Shown here: positions 33,401 to 44,630 of the stretch, one piece after another | How the letters are laid out: the number at the start of each line of letters is the position of its first letter | How positions within the stretch are numbered: position 1 is the stretch's first letter | Assembly: GCF_008831285.2 (NCBI RefSeq) | Contig: NC_045145.1 | Coordinates: forward strand, 19,422,040 to 19,486,039 | Direction: 5' to 3' | DNA length: 64,000 nt | Origin: Nymphaea colorata | Lineage: Eukaryota > Streptophyta > Magnoliopsida > Nymphaeales > Nymphaeaceae | Translations under genes and position numbers: made by a program | Notes under the pieces: generated by a model | The model's database searches: none | What the model was told of the DNA's origin: nothing | What the model saw: only the letters and a program-made list of their open reading frames with translations

Positions 33401-34039
33401 CGGGACTGCTCCCAGATCATTCCCAGTCTTTTGTGCCATATTAACCTTGTCCTCAGGCTGCGGCACGGCCGCCGTCATTGATAGCCTCCTAACAACCGAT
33501 GGAGCTGATGGCTTCTGCGGTCTTGGACAAGTAAGTCCCATCCTCTCGAGCCCCATCATGTTCTCCTTAGCATGCACCCCTTTGCCCCAGCTGTTCAAAT
33601 CCTCTGCAACTACAGTCGACCTCTTTTCTGTCTTCAAACCACTGTAAATTGCATTTTCCTTCATTATGTTGCCTCTTCTACCGCCAATCTCGGTGTCGGC
33701 ACGCGTTATCTGCTTCTTCAGCGCCTCATCATCTTCCTTACTAGCACCACCATTTGAATTCCGTCTTCCCGACCTAACAAGATCAACGCTGGGATGGGTT
33801 GAGTACCTTTTCCTATCCTCTGTTCTCGGCCCGGCCGTGTTCTTGGATGCAACTTGTTGCTCGTAGAGGACCGTGAGTGCCTTCATCTTCTCCTTCAATC
33901 CATGGTGGGGGTTTTTCAGAAGCGACCCAACCGGTTGCGTCAGGTCTTCTTGATCCTGTCGACGGTCGATCCTGGCTCGAGCTTTTTGGTTAGAATCATC
34001 TTGGGTCGTCAAGATGTGAGACCGAGTGGATACCGGCAT
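30416..34039 (-). CDS. Kinesin-8 motor protein, KIN-8A-like
   Basis: Six exons join in phase into 837 residues: 34039-33162, 32726-32453, 32326-32276, 32182-32090, 32002-30830 and 30460-30416. All junctions are GT..AG. Residues 1-215 are a variable basic N-terminal extension (MPVSTRS start; [15 protein letters not shown]). The motor spans about 219-556: [10 protein letters not shown]-loop GATGAGKT (313-320), switch I NETSSRSH (421-428), switch II DLAGSE (457-462) and [19 protein letters not shown]. Coiled-coil segments follow ([28 protein letters not shown]). The tail ends [18 protein letters not shown]. Kinesin-8s are plus-end-directed microtubule motors that regulate microtubule dynamics; the N-terminal extension fits the KIN-8A rather than KIN-8B branch. 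An in-frame ATG 273 nt upstream exists, but the added residues look like translated GA-rich leader. Retaining the last intron would give a 12-residue alternative tail. Confidence 0.92.
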
Positions 34040-34400
34040 GTTTGGGGCCTCAGTCAAAGAAGAAGAAGAAGTATAGTCGTATAGAGAGAGAGAGGGAGGG
34101 GGAGAGAGAGATAGACTACGATCTGGGGAGCTGCTGCATTTCTTTAACCCAATTTCCAGAACACCAAGTGGTGGAGATTGGTGCCTTATGAAACCAAGGA
34201 GGGAGGCCTGAGCAGAGAAGGAAGAAGAGCTGCCATTGCAGAACACAAAAACACTGGAAGAGGGACGAAGACTGGAGGAAATGGCGCAGGAGCAAGGCGA
34301 GAAAGAGAGCAAGAGGAGGAAGGAGGAGAGGTAAGAAACAGGAGATTGCTCATCCGATGCCGTCCGTTTCAGAGAACGAGAATCGACGGTTGAACTGTCA
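34040..34400 (-). promoter_or_regulatory. 5' leader and proximal promoter of the kinesin-8 gene
   Basis: Directly upstream of the start codon the plus strand is GA-rich (34080-34112), giving a CT-rich leader on the transcribed strand. No clear TATA box was seen. Confidence 0.35.
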
Positions 34401-37400
34401 ATGTGGGAGGAATTTTGAATTCCGAGAGAGGGTAACGGGAAGGAAAGAAGCGCTGACTCCGCTCAACGGTCATATTTTCTCTGGCGATACGTTTTCGAAA
34501 GTTTGGATTGCTAGACTTGATCCGTTACACTAAAAAGACGAAAAGTTAGGACTCGACTTTATTGTTGGATCAACCACGGTCCGAACCAAGCTACCTACGT
34601 GGGCTTGCTAGGCTCGAGAAGGCAACGACCTTTTTAAGGCTGTGTTTGTTTACCACGGATCTGAAATATACAGTGATCTGATATCACAGAGGCTAAGTTT
34701 GATAGCACCAAACTTTGGATCTCAAATATGAAGTTGTTTTCCTTAAAATTTCCATTTAAACAAATAGGGGGTCTTAATAGCCTGAATCTCAAATCCATGC
34801 TGTATACAAAAATTTATGAATTTAAGGAAGATGAAAGGGTGGACTAACCATAAATCCATAGATCTAATATTCACAGTAGGTAGAACCATCCCTTATCCAA
34901 ACTTAAATCCATGATTTTTTGTACATAGCTCAAGATTCTTCATTGTCTGGCTGGGACAGTTAAGTCGCACAACTTTTAAAGCAGTCTTTTAAGCTATCAA
35001 ACTTCGCCCCACAGACTCTTCGTCCTCCATTTTCTTTTTTGTCACTAAAACTCGGTTTTTTTTTGTCAACGGTTATCGGTAAAAAAACTTTAACACCAAC
35101 ATCTTGGATTTTTAAAAACTTCGTTGAATCTTTATCAATGTAGGTTTAAGAAAACAAGAATAAAGTTATCAATTTCATAACCTTCTTTCTTATTTTTCTG
35201 TATTCTTAAAAGTTTACTGCTTCTCAAAATTTTTCAACAAAACAACGTTGCCAAAAAAAGTACCAACCATATATGGTAGCAGGGAATTGAATTTCATTCA
35301 ATGGAGCTTGTTTAATTCTCAACGGAAGGAGTCCTGTAGATTTTTTCACATTATTTCAACAAAGTGGCAACTCCCAAAAAGGCATTCTTAACATTGTTTA
35401 ATCTTAATTTTAATTCTAAACCTTCCAAAAATCAGGCTGCCAAGTTTAGATTTGAAGCCTAATTAGCAAGTGCAGATTCTGAATGCCAGGACATTAACCA
35501 TGAAATTTTAATCTGCCTAAAGAACGAAAGGTTCTCATGTCACAGGTGAAGTTCTGGAAAACAACAGGTGAAGTTACCTGCTGCTGAAACAAGAGCACAG
35601 GCCCAACTCTCTAACAAATGACCAGTTCTCCTGTGAACAGTACGATTTCCTGCACCGACTCCTGTAAAAATATCGTTTCCTGGATTCCGTCCTCTGCAGT
35701 CTGCCCTTGAAATTCAACTGCTGCCATTTACTGTTGCGATCATATCATGCAGTTTGACTTATAATTGGCATCCAATGTTGGGACAGTAAACAGGCTTATC
35801 AGACTCGAGTGTACTATCACCTCCACAAATGCGCACGGAACTTGAGATTCATGATGTGGGGAGCGTTCCATTATCTTAGTTTATTGCATTGCCTTAGTTT
35901 ATATGAAGGTAGCACTTCCTTGTCGCCTGCCAATCGCTATAAATATAACACGGATGAGCGATGACATGATCAACTTTATCATCTTCGTCATCTAAAAACG
36001 AGTTGCTGCATATTAATCAGATGTATCTACTTCAGATCAGGAAACTGACCACATATTATAAAATAATCAGTAACAGTTGGCACCAAATCGTCTCCAGTCT
36101 TTATATGACAAGGCTTTCAATTCAATAGTACCCTACAGCAGAACAGCTCCACCTGCGTGTCCAAGGAGTCACTTGAGATTTTCAAGTTAGAAGTAAGGAA
36201 TGTAAGTGAATCTTCCTGACTCAAGATGCCTTTCAGGAAAAAGCAGAAAGAAGAAGAAAGATTTATGCTTCTGCTGTAACGATGTTATCAGTTTGAAACG
36301 GCACATAGAATGCAGTAAATTATGTGGCAATGTTGTTGCAGCGGAAGGAGGTGACATTCTCCTCAACTGACTCTTCTAGTTTCAAAACTGCACTAGTATA
36401 AGACCGGTACTCGATGACCTACTTTTGCTACTGCTTACAGAAGAAGACGCTTACGATCGAGACATTCCACTAGCAGTCATGATCTAGTTGTTTTTGTAGG
36501 CATGTTAGGTGTAGCAGTCAGAAATTAAGATGGTATAGTTCCTTTCTCACTTTTTTTTTATAAACAAAAGGATCAATGAAGATCTTTCTTTTCATTTTTT
36601 TTCCCCTTCACAGTGGTATATAGAGAATGGCATCCAAGACAAGGGACTTGGTGGCATCCTCTGGACCATAAATTTAACTTGTGACTAGCGTACTTACCCT
36701 TAGAACCTGCTTCTTTATGCTTTGTGCTGGGAGTTGGGCTTAAAGAACTTGACTTATCTCTGGACTGTCATGCTTCATGAGAATGACAACAATATTGAAA
36801 CCTTTTTGTATATGAACCAAATTTGGCATTGGCCTTTCATGATATTGTCTTCTCAAGGTATAAAGTATAAAGACTGAGCCTGAGACTTCATTACTGCTCA
36901 CAAAATAAACTAATTAAGTGGTACGATTATTTTTTCTATGACGAGGGTGAGCGTTTATAAGAAAGCTCATCTTCCCTGATCATTTTTGTCCCCAATTACC
37001 ATGGTTTTTGCATATATTAAGCGATATAACCCTCCAAAGATTCCATGCCATTAAAAGAAATTACAAAATTCACTCGACTTTTGAGCAAATAACGACTGGC
37101 CGCTGGGCGCTCTAGATTTTGTCAAAACTTTTCAAATCACTGCCTCATAAAAGGACATGAACTTATAAGAGCATTTATAAAATTACCTACCTAAAGGAAA
37201 ATATAAAAATATATACATATCAAAAAGTTTAAATAGAAAAGCAAAAACTCTTGCCACCGCCCGAAACAGCGAGGGCCGGCCCTTGCTGTTTAATCTGGAC
37301 AATACAAGCATTTTTTAATATATCTCTTTTCGAATCATTTTTGTAAATTATTTTTTCAAAAAAAGTTTTTTTTTATTTGGAAAGCAATAATTTGGGAGTT

Positions 37401-38012
37401 ATCATGAAAGATTGGGTACCTACTTGTTAAAAATAAAAAGTTGGCATGTATTGACGCTAGGGTATATGGTTGCGTGTTTTCCTTTTCCTTCCATGTCTAG
37501 ACTTCTTCAGAAGTATGACTATTTAGCCTTCTATATATACTAATTTTCTTTGCAATAACTATTCTGATATCAACTGAGACGGCCTGATGGCACATAAATA
37601 ATCCGTCGCTAGTTCAATATTTTAAAAATATTTTGAACCTTTTTGTTATTTTTACACAATTTCCACACCTTTCTTGAAATAAATTTTTGATTGAATCCGT
37701 CGACGGCACAGTAGATTCGATTCACAAACTAACTTTTGGAGCAGCATTTGACTAGTAGTGAGAATTCTTTTGGGGTTTTAATTAAGGTGGAGATGTGGGG
37801 ATATAGCTAAGCCTAAGCCTTTGAAGGTAGGGAAATCTGCCTATCCAACACTATATCTAGTGTCTTGGTCCCATATATGAGCAAGCTCATCTTCGCGTAA
37901 GCAAAGCCTTTCTTTTCTTCTTGCCGCTATGGATCGAAAGCTACTTGGAAAATCTTGATGGACTATAGTACACCTGTCAATCCGTTGTGATCCTCGTCTT
38001 TTATAATCCAAA

Positions 38013-38378
38013 AGAGTAGCACTATGGATTCACAGTGCACCTTTTATGTGTCGACCTACACAACCAATTATTTTACACCCCTCAAGGCCATGGATAACCA
38101 CAAGAGAGTAGCACTATGGATTCACAGTGCACCTTTTATGTGCCGACCTACACAACCAGTTATTTTACACCCCTCAAGTCCATGAATAACCACAAGAGAG
38201 TAGCACTATGGATTCCAGTGCATCTTTTATGTGCCGACGTACACAACGAATTATTTTACACCCCTCAAGGCCGTGGATAACTACAAGAGAGTAGCACTAT
38301 GGATTCACAGTGCACCTTTTATGTGCCGACATACACAACCAGCTACTTTACACCCCTCAAGGCCATAGATGACCACAT
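38013..38378 (+). repeat. Minisatellite, four copies of a 92-bp unit
   Basis: Units start at 38013, 38105, 38197 and 38288, each with AGAGTAGCACTATGGATTC; one has lost a base, giving a 91-bp spacing. Each unit continues with CTTTTATGTG, CGAC-TACACAAC and TTTTACACCCCTCAAG. Copies differ by only a few substitutions, with the last most diverged at its end. Confidence 0.95.
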
Positions 38379-38744
38379 CTTTTCGAAGAACAGACAACCT
38401 CGATCTTTCATTTTATCCACTCTAGCATGAAAAGTTTCCTCCGTAAGACTGTGGTTATAGTAATTAATACTTTCAGGTCATTTGTCCTTTGCCCCACTTT
38501 CCTAAAATCCTTTTATTTTCTACTGAATTGAGGGAAAATTCAGTCCATCACCCTCAATAAATTTTCAGTAGCAGAACCCATCACAAGCAGTAAACTAGAT
38601 ACTTCAGCTTGCCCATGGAAAGGACGACCACGGAAAATGTTTACCAAGATAACATTTCTCAAACTAGTTGTCTCCCTGCTTTCACTAGTACGCTGACAGA
38701 GGCAAATGAAGGTGCTGGGAAGGGTCTTGTCCTTCCCTCACATT

Positions 38745-38868
38745 TTAAAAAATTCAAAAATTTTAGTCTAAATTTTAAAAAAATTTAGTTTAACGTATAT
38801 AAAAAATTTAAAATTTCTATTTTAGCCCTTATTATTTTTCAAAATATATTTCTGGCTCCACCCTTGAA
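38745..38868 (+). repeat. Dispersed AT-rich element, copy 2
   Basis: AT-rich segment ending with AATATATTTCTGGCTCCACCC, the same end as the 42.0-kb copy. The interior has AAATTTTAAAAA blocks and a TTTTAGCCCT motif in the same order, but is shorter and more diverged. Confidence 0.5.
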
Positions 38869-40149
38869 AATAAAAATAATGTTGTACTTCTCGTTACCAA
38901 AGATTAGTGATATGAAATATCAACCACAAGTCATTATATTATGGGGAAGGAAGGGAAACATAGAGGGATTCGATGCTAATTAGGGGCGGAGTCCCTTTCT
39001 GATCCCTCACATTTGGGACTCAAAAAGTCAAATGAAATTACGTTGTCAAAAAGAGAGAGAAGATTCCAATAATATAAATTTATAATGCGGACATTGTTTT
39101 GATTTATGTCACCAGGGTGCGGCAACCCTGGTGATGCACCCGCGTCGACATGATGTGGGTGCAGATTCGGGTGCGGGTGCGACCCAGATTCACACCTAAC
39201 CCGCACCATGTTAATTTGAGTTTATTTTTAATAATAAATTAATAATAATAATAAATATTCTTGCCCCACCATGCCATACCGACACCGGCATCCACACCCG
39301 TACCCGCACCCCGCATCGGACTAAAAGTTGGTGGATATATGTAAAATGGGCTTACTTTTTTTTGCTAAATCCAAACTCAGTATGTCCATGAATCTGATGG
39401 CGAAGGAAAGCATAATGATATGATCACTTGCATGTTGATCAGATTTTGTAAGTCAATAATTTTAATACTACTGATACGTCTTTTTCTCGCCACCCACTTC
39501 ATTCAATCAACTGTTCTTTTCTGGGGCAGTAGCAATCCATTTTTTATAATAAATTTTTATAGAATTTCTTTGATGCCAAAAAAAAAAATTTGTGATGTCG
39601 TTGTTTACAGATTTTATATTATGTCATCTGTTTAATGGTGTCAACCGTATCATCAAACCATAAATCGTTAAATGCGGTGCACATATATGTAGGTAATATG
39701 TTTTTAATTAAGAAAAAGGAAACCATGTATCTTTTCAACGAAATTTGTATTCTATAATGGAAAATGACCAACATGCTAGCAGATCTTTTCATGTAAGCAT
39801 CTTAGCATACCTTTCTTTTTATTTAATATCCTAAAGCTGGTTTGCATAGTTAACATTACTAAATAGCTGGGACGATTCACATAGTTTTTATATATGTAAA
39901 CGATTAAACTAAGGGAATTACGGCTTCAAGGGGCACAGCGTAGTTGGTCGAGTTATAGGTCTGATTAAGGCGGTTCTCTAGTGAGTCCCGTCAGTGCTAT
40001 GCCTTTGCATCTTTAAGTGATGGGGTGGTATCCAAGTTAACGATATATACCGCTAACCACTGAAGCAGAACAATTTTAGTGATGGTTTTAAACCTCTTGC
40101 TTAGCTAAAAAGAAGTAAATCGTGATCAGTTCGTTTAACTACACCGAAC

Positions 40150-40700
40150 TAGGGGTGAACAACTTGTCGAGCTACTCGAGCTTGACTCATTAAAGCTCGG
40201 CTTGTGAACGAGTTCAAGCATAGTCATTTTTTTAAAGAATCGAGTTCGAGTTCATGAGTCGATTCGTTCAAATAACCGAGTTGAGTTCCAGCTCAACACG
40301 TAACTGTCGCGTCGAACTCGAGCCTCAATCAAGGTTGTCAAGTCTTAATCAAGTTGATATATTCAAACGAGTTTACGAGTTTGTCGAGCTTTAATTGAAT
40401 CGAGGTGGAGCTCAACATGTAACGATGAATATCAATTCTATTCAAACGAATTTGTCGAGCCTTAATCGAGTCGAGCTCAACATGTAACTGCTGAGTCGAG
40501 CTCAACATGTAACTGCTGAGTCGAGCTCAAGCTGCTTCCATCGAGCTATTCTCAAGCTCAAGCCAAGGTGAGCTCGAAGTTTCATTACTCGAGCAGAGCT
40601 TGAGATGACTGAACTCGGGCTCGACTCGGCTCGTGTTCAACCCTACTCCCACCGCAATACTCTCGTGTTCAACCCTACTCCCACCGTAATACTTTCACCA
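40150..40700. repeat. Degenerate CGAGCT-rich repeats
   Basis: Irregular repeats of GAGCTCGAG/GTCGAGCTCAA words. They include two adjacent copies of GAGTCGAGCTCAACATGTAA near 40480-40530 and a 30-bp direct repeat starting TTCAACCCTACTCCCACCG near 40640 and 40670. Such words are common in plant dispersed repeats; no coding potential is evident. Confidence 0.7.
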
Positions 40701-41989
40701 AGAAAACCTTGACCGTCTTACCAATGCGAACACGCGACGAATGGTCTCTTTGTAGCGGATTGTCAGTCCACATCCTGGTGGACCCACTCCCAATTTGTCT
40801 CAACCCACCATGAGCCTGAGCCATTCTCAAAGTTGTCTCCTAAACGCTGCCTTCTGGCTGCACTCAATGTGGACGAAAGTGTTTCAGTAAACTCTTCAAT
40901 AAAACCAAGAGCCTTCAACTTTGGACGCCCTCTTCACTGGGCTCAGTCTGCGCCGTGTGTTCAGGACGCGCCCAGGCTGAGGTTTGTTTGCATGCACAAA
41001 GGTCATAAATGATGAACCTTATCACATTCGACGGGATTATGTACCGCAAAAACATGGGTTTACGTTGTGTATACTTGATTTTAATGACGACGACAGGACG
41101 GGGTACAATTTGTCGCCTAAGACATGATAATAATTGGTTTGTGTTTGACTATGCGCGTTTGATTAATCGTCCCCATCCCAAACAGCTGAATTGTGTCCTG
41201 AAAATTAGTCCCACCATTTTACCTCGGGACAACTTAAATCATGGAGCTGCGCTTTGGTTTATAGCTGGTGTAGGGCCTTGTGCTCAGCTGAAAGAATGGA
41301 AGACAAATGAGTGACGGACGGCCAAGGTGGGGAAGCAAGCGCCCACCTGACCAGAAACCGGCCATCTTTAGCCTTGTTTCGACTCCTTTGTATCTGATGA
41401 GTGATAGGGGCTCACGCCGGAAAATGGTTTGCCGGCAATTAGAACTTGCCCAAGGCCAATTAACTTGTAAAATATAGGCAGATCAATGCTTATTTATGCA
41501 TCTTAAGTCAAACGTCATGCAGGTTCACATTCTAGTCAATAACGAGATCATTTAGGTGTTGATTGTCTTTGACTAGGGGTCTCCCAGATGCGGATTTGTC
41601 TTCTCTTATTCCGATTTTCAATAGGTGACGAAAAGTTAGGCAGGCTCGTTCAAATTATACCCAAAAACGCATGTTTGCTGTTTGGTACCAAGTTATTGAT
41701 CATCTTGCGGGTAGCTGGGATAATCTTTTTTTTGACACATAATCTAGAGAGAGAGAGAGACTACGATTTTAAATCGCAGGATATGAGATTTTTGGATTTT
41801 AAAGAGCTCAAGTTCTGAAGAACCCCCAAGACTTCAATAAACACACAAATAAGGGTCCCTCTATGCCCAAGGGTTGACACAGCAGTTGAGACGATGCCTG
41901 TTAGACGACGACAGTTTTTGTTTTGAATTCTCAAAAAGTTAACCATATGTGTTGTAAAAAAGAGGTCATTATGGTATAAGTTGAGGCAG

Positions 41990-42184
41990 GAGCGGAGTTA
42001 AAGTAGGGCCGACATGGGCCTTCGAGCCACCTCAAAAAAAAAATTAAAAATTTTACATGTAAATGTTAAAAAATTTCACTTGTTCTATATAAAAATTTTC
42101 AAAACCGATATTTCGGTCCTAGTCAAAATTTAAAAACTTTAATTTGGTCCGCCTTATGAAAAATTTCTGGCTCCACCCTTGAGT
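41990..42184 (+). repeat. Dispersed AT-rich element, copy 3 (most complete)
   Basis: About 195 bp, from GGAGCGGAGTTAAAG to AATTTCTGGCTCCACCCTTG. Its ends form a poor inverted repeat (GGAGCGGAGTT versus the reverse complement AAGGGTGGAGCC). The interior has a TTACATGTAAA core and a GATATTTCGG block. Recurring elsewhere in both orientations, it looks like a non-autonomous element. Confidence 0.6.
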
Positions 42185-42443
42185 TGAGGTGCGCTTGAAG
42201 GAGCTTCTCATGGCATCGAAAGCAAGCCCCATACACTAAAGGTACAAGGGGTTGGGGAAAAAAAAAACTTTGGACTCTTTTTCTTGCTCACCGAAAATAT
42301 ATGGATCCCTTCAAATATTAGAAAACAACCACATGATATATGTTTTTATGAGAAACTAAAATATTCATACCGCTCGATTCAAATTTCAAAGTATTCATGC
42401 CACAATACAACTTACAAGCTCGTTTGTGTCAGGACTTTCTTCT

Positions 42444-42446
<3 letters not shown>

Positions 42447-42538
<92 letters not shown>
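42447..42538 (+). repeat. (TC)n(TA)n compound microsatellite
   Basis: A TC tract of about 35 bp runs directly into a TA tract of about 55 bp. Confidence 0.95.
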
Positions 42539-42542
<4 letters not shown>

Positions 42543-44277
42543 TCTCTGCACGTTTATCTCGTTTGTCTCTGGGAGCTCATTGTCTCTCTCCCTCCCTCCG
42601 GCGTTCATCTCGTGATTGATCATTAACCTGGGACGCATGTTCTTGTGCCGGACAGCGCGTTTGCATTCATAGCGTACACGAGATGCGGCGTTCCACATCT
42701 GTTATGAATTAAAGAGTGGTGGATCGGCACATACGGCGGCCTGATCCGTGAGGCCATCATTCATTATAGAACATGTCACCATGAGAACCAAACAGTACAT
42801 CGACAGTTTGATACAAAATATTCAACTCCAAATGGCTAAAAAACAATTACACAAATATCTCGGTGTTGAGAGGGGGGGGCTGATTAGCGAATGTTCAACT
42901 TCAAATGGCTAAAAGACAACTACGTAAATGTCTCTGTTTGCATTCTTTACGGGACAAGGCAAAGATTATCAATAGAAAAAATCAATTCTCCCTCTGCTAT
43001 CATTAGGACTGAGTTCAGCGAAATTTTTATCCGAGAGCAAGAAATTTGGAATACATTTAGATGCCGACCGAAACGTCACTTCATCTAAAGAAAAGGACTG
43101 GAAAGCATTAGCCTAACTTCACATATCGCAAACGCGACGCGAAATCTGCACCTACCTCTCCACCTACTCATCCGCCTCCTGGCTTATAGAGATGCCACTT
43201 GGGTAGTTGTCTTCAAAGGGGATCCCTGTTTTTTCCAAGTTCTTTTTTTGCTTTTCACCAACTTTTGCAAGATCTGTTGATCTTTCTTTTACTTTCTGAT
43301 CATAATTTACAGTAACAATGGGAACACGTCCATTTTATGGAGAAAAGATGGTGGGCAGGTTGACTAAAGAGGAAGCAGAAAAGGAGAAGGAGAAAGAAGG
43401 AAATGGGGGGCTTCGCTGCTCCAGTTTCTCTCGTGTATCTACTTTTGACCAACAAAACGCGTAGCTTCAGAGCGTGTTTTCGTTCCGTCGGTGAGCGTGG
43501 CGGTGGTGAGAAAATCTCTCTCCCTCTCTCTCTCTCTCTGTGTACAACTATGAATCACCGAAAAGTTGAAATTGAGAGGTGGGAATTTTTTCTTTTTTTG
43601 CTTCCTCTGATCTGCTCGTTCGAACAAAATGAAAGCACGCATCGATGAATGAATGGCCATTTTAACAGAGAATGGTCGACGAAATTTTGATTGAGTTGCT
43701 TTCCCCCGGCCGCAGTAAATCCATAGCGATTCAAGATGAAAGCGTTGATTGATATTGTAGATACACCAGACATTAATCAAACCACATAACCCATCAATCA
43801 GACGAGATTAATGATCAAGGGACTAACATCCCAATCGCAGCAAATCGCTGGAGATCGCTCATAGCTAATACAGAGCAGCTTCTCGTCCAAAGAATACAAG
43901 AAAAACAATCTCAAATACAGCAGAAAACTGAAAAGGAATGCCTGCTTTTATTGATAGTCACTGGAAAATGAATCAGAAGTATAGTCCAAATACAACAAAT
44001 AGATTAGCTTTGTACATCGAAACCTAAAATTAAAACATAACTATACTTTGTTTGAGAAGGTATCGTATAGCCAAAAAACAGAAGAAAAGAAAAAAAAAAC
44101 AACTGCAGCTTTCACCTTTTATGTCTGTCTACCAAAAAAGAATGATGATCTACCTGTTCTATAATATGTAAAAGGTACAGAAGCAGGAGGAAGAAAACCA
44201 TATTTTGAGAACCATCCTCTCCGCGTGTTGTTCCTATCGTATAAACTCTGCTTTCAGGATCGTCACCTGGAGGGAGG

Positions 44278-44544
44278 CTAAGGAGCAGTGTTGGAAGTAA
44301 GACCGATGGAATTCACTTGCTCGTTGTGCCTGAAAGAGGGGCCTGAGGGAGTGAACGGCGTCCCCTTAGGCAACAAGTCGAAGATCCAGTTTGTCGAGTT
44401 GGGAGCAGTATGCCGACCATCCAGCCGATAAAATCTATCCCGAGAAGCGAGCGTCAGATGGGGAGACACGATCAGGAGGAAGACAAGAACCCGTAAGAAC
44501 AGAGAAAACCAAGCAGAAGAAGAGGAAGAGGAGGTGGCGGCCAT
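44278..44544 (-). CDS. IDA-like (IDL) secreted signalling peptide precursor
   Basis: An 88-residue precursor with the layout of INFLORESCENCE DEFICIENT IN ABSCISSION-like peptides. Residues about 11-33 form a hydrophobic signal peptide (WFSLFLRVLVFLLIVSPHLT), followed by a variable region and a C-terminal motif at residues 58-74, LPKGTPFTPSGPSFRHN. This matches the family pattern: a PKG lead, then a proline/serine core ending in RHN. In IDA the core is recognised by HAESA-type receptor kinases and controls cell separation. The central residues here, PFTPSGPSF, differ from the usual PIPPSAPSK, so receptor match and role are uncertain. I chose MAATSSS because AAGATGG is a good start context and puts the signal peptide at the end of a short serine run; an in-frame ATG lies 42 nt upstream. 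Fourteen residues follow the RHN, as in some IDLs. No intron, as usual for the family. Confidence 0.82.
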   Translation of the reverse strand: MAATSSSSSSAWFSLFLRVLVFLLIVSPHLTLASRDRFYRLDGRHTAPNSTNWIFDLLPKGTPFTPSGPSFRHNEQVNSIGLTSNTAP

Positions 44545-44620
44545 CTTGGTGGGGATCGAGTTTTTTGAGTTTTCTTTCAAGATCAAAGTGGCTACAGGGG
44601 AAAATGAGGGGGAGGCTTTG

Positions 44621-44630
44621 CTTTATTATA
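44621..44630 (-). promoter_or_regulatory. Putative TATA box of the IDA-like gene
   Basis: TATAATAAAG on the minus strand, about 80 bp upstream of the chosen start codon, is well placed to set a transcription start near 44595. Confidence 0.45.

Larger units (their letters stand above)
34401..44277. other. Gene desert with repeats
   Basis: Nearly 10 kb without a convincing gene. The contents I can name are a 92-bp minisatellite (38.0-38.4 kb), two copies of the dispersed AT-rich element (38.7 and 42.0 kb), GGGTGCGGGTGC-type repeats (about 39.17 kb, with the complementary form at about 39.30 kb), CGAGCT-rich repeats (40.15-40.70 kb) and a TC/TA microsatellite (42.4 kb). 34.5-38.0 kb and 42.6-44.2 kb look like unique, non-coding sequence. 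Confidence 0.6.

Noticed and set aside
39928..40010. tRNA-like segment (GGGCACAGCGTAGTTGGTCG and GTGAGTCCCGTC)
   Set aside because: It looks a little like a tRNA or SINE head, but no cloverleaf or proper B box (GGTTCGAATCC) can be formed.
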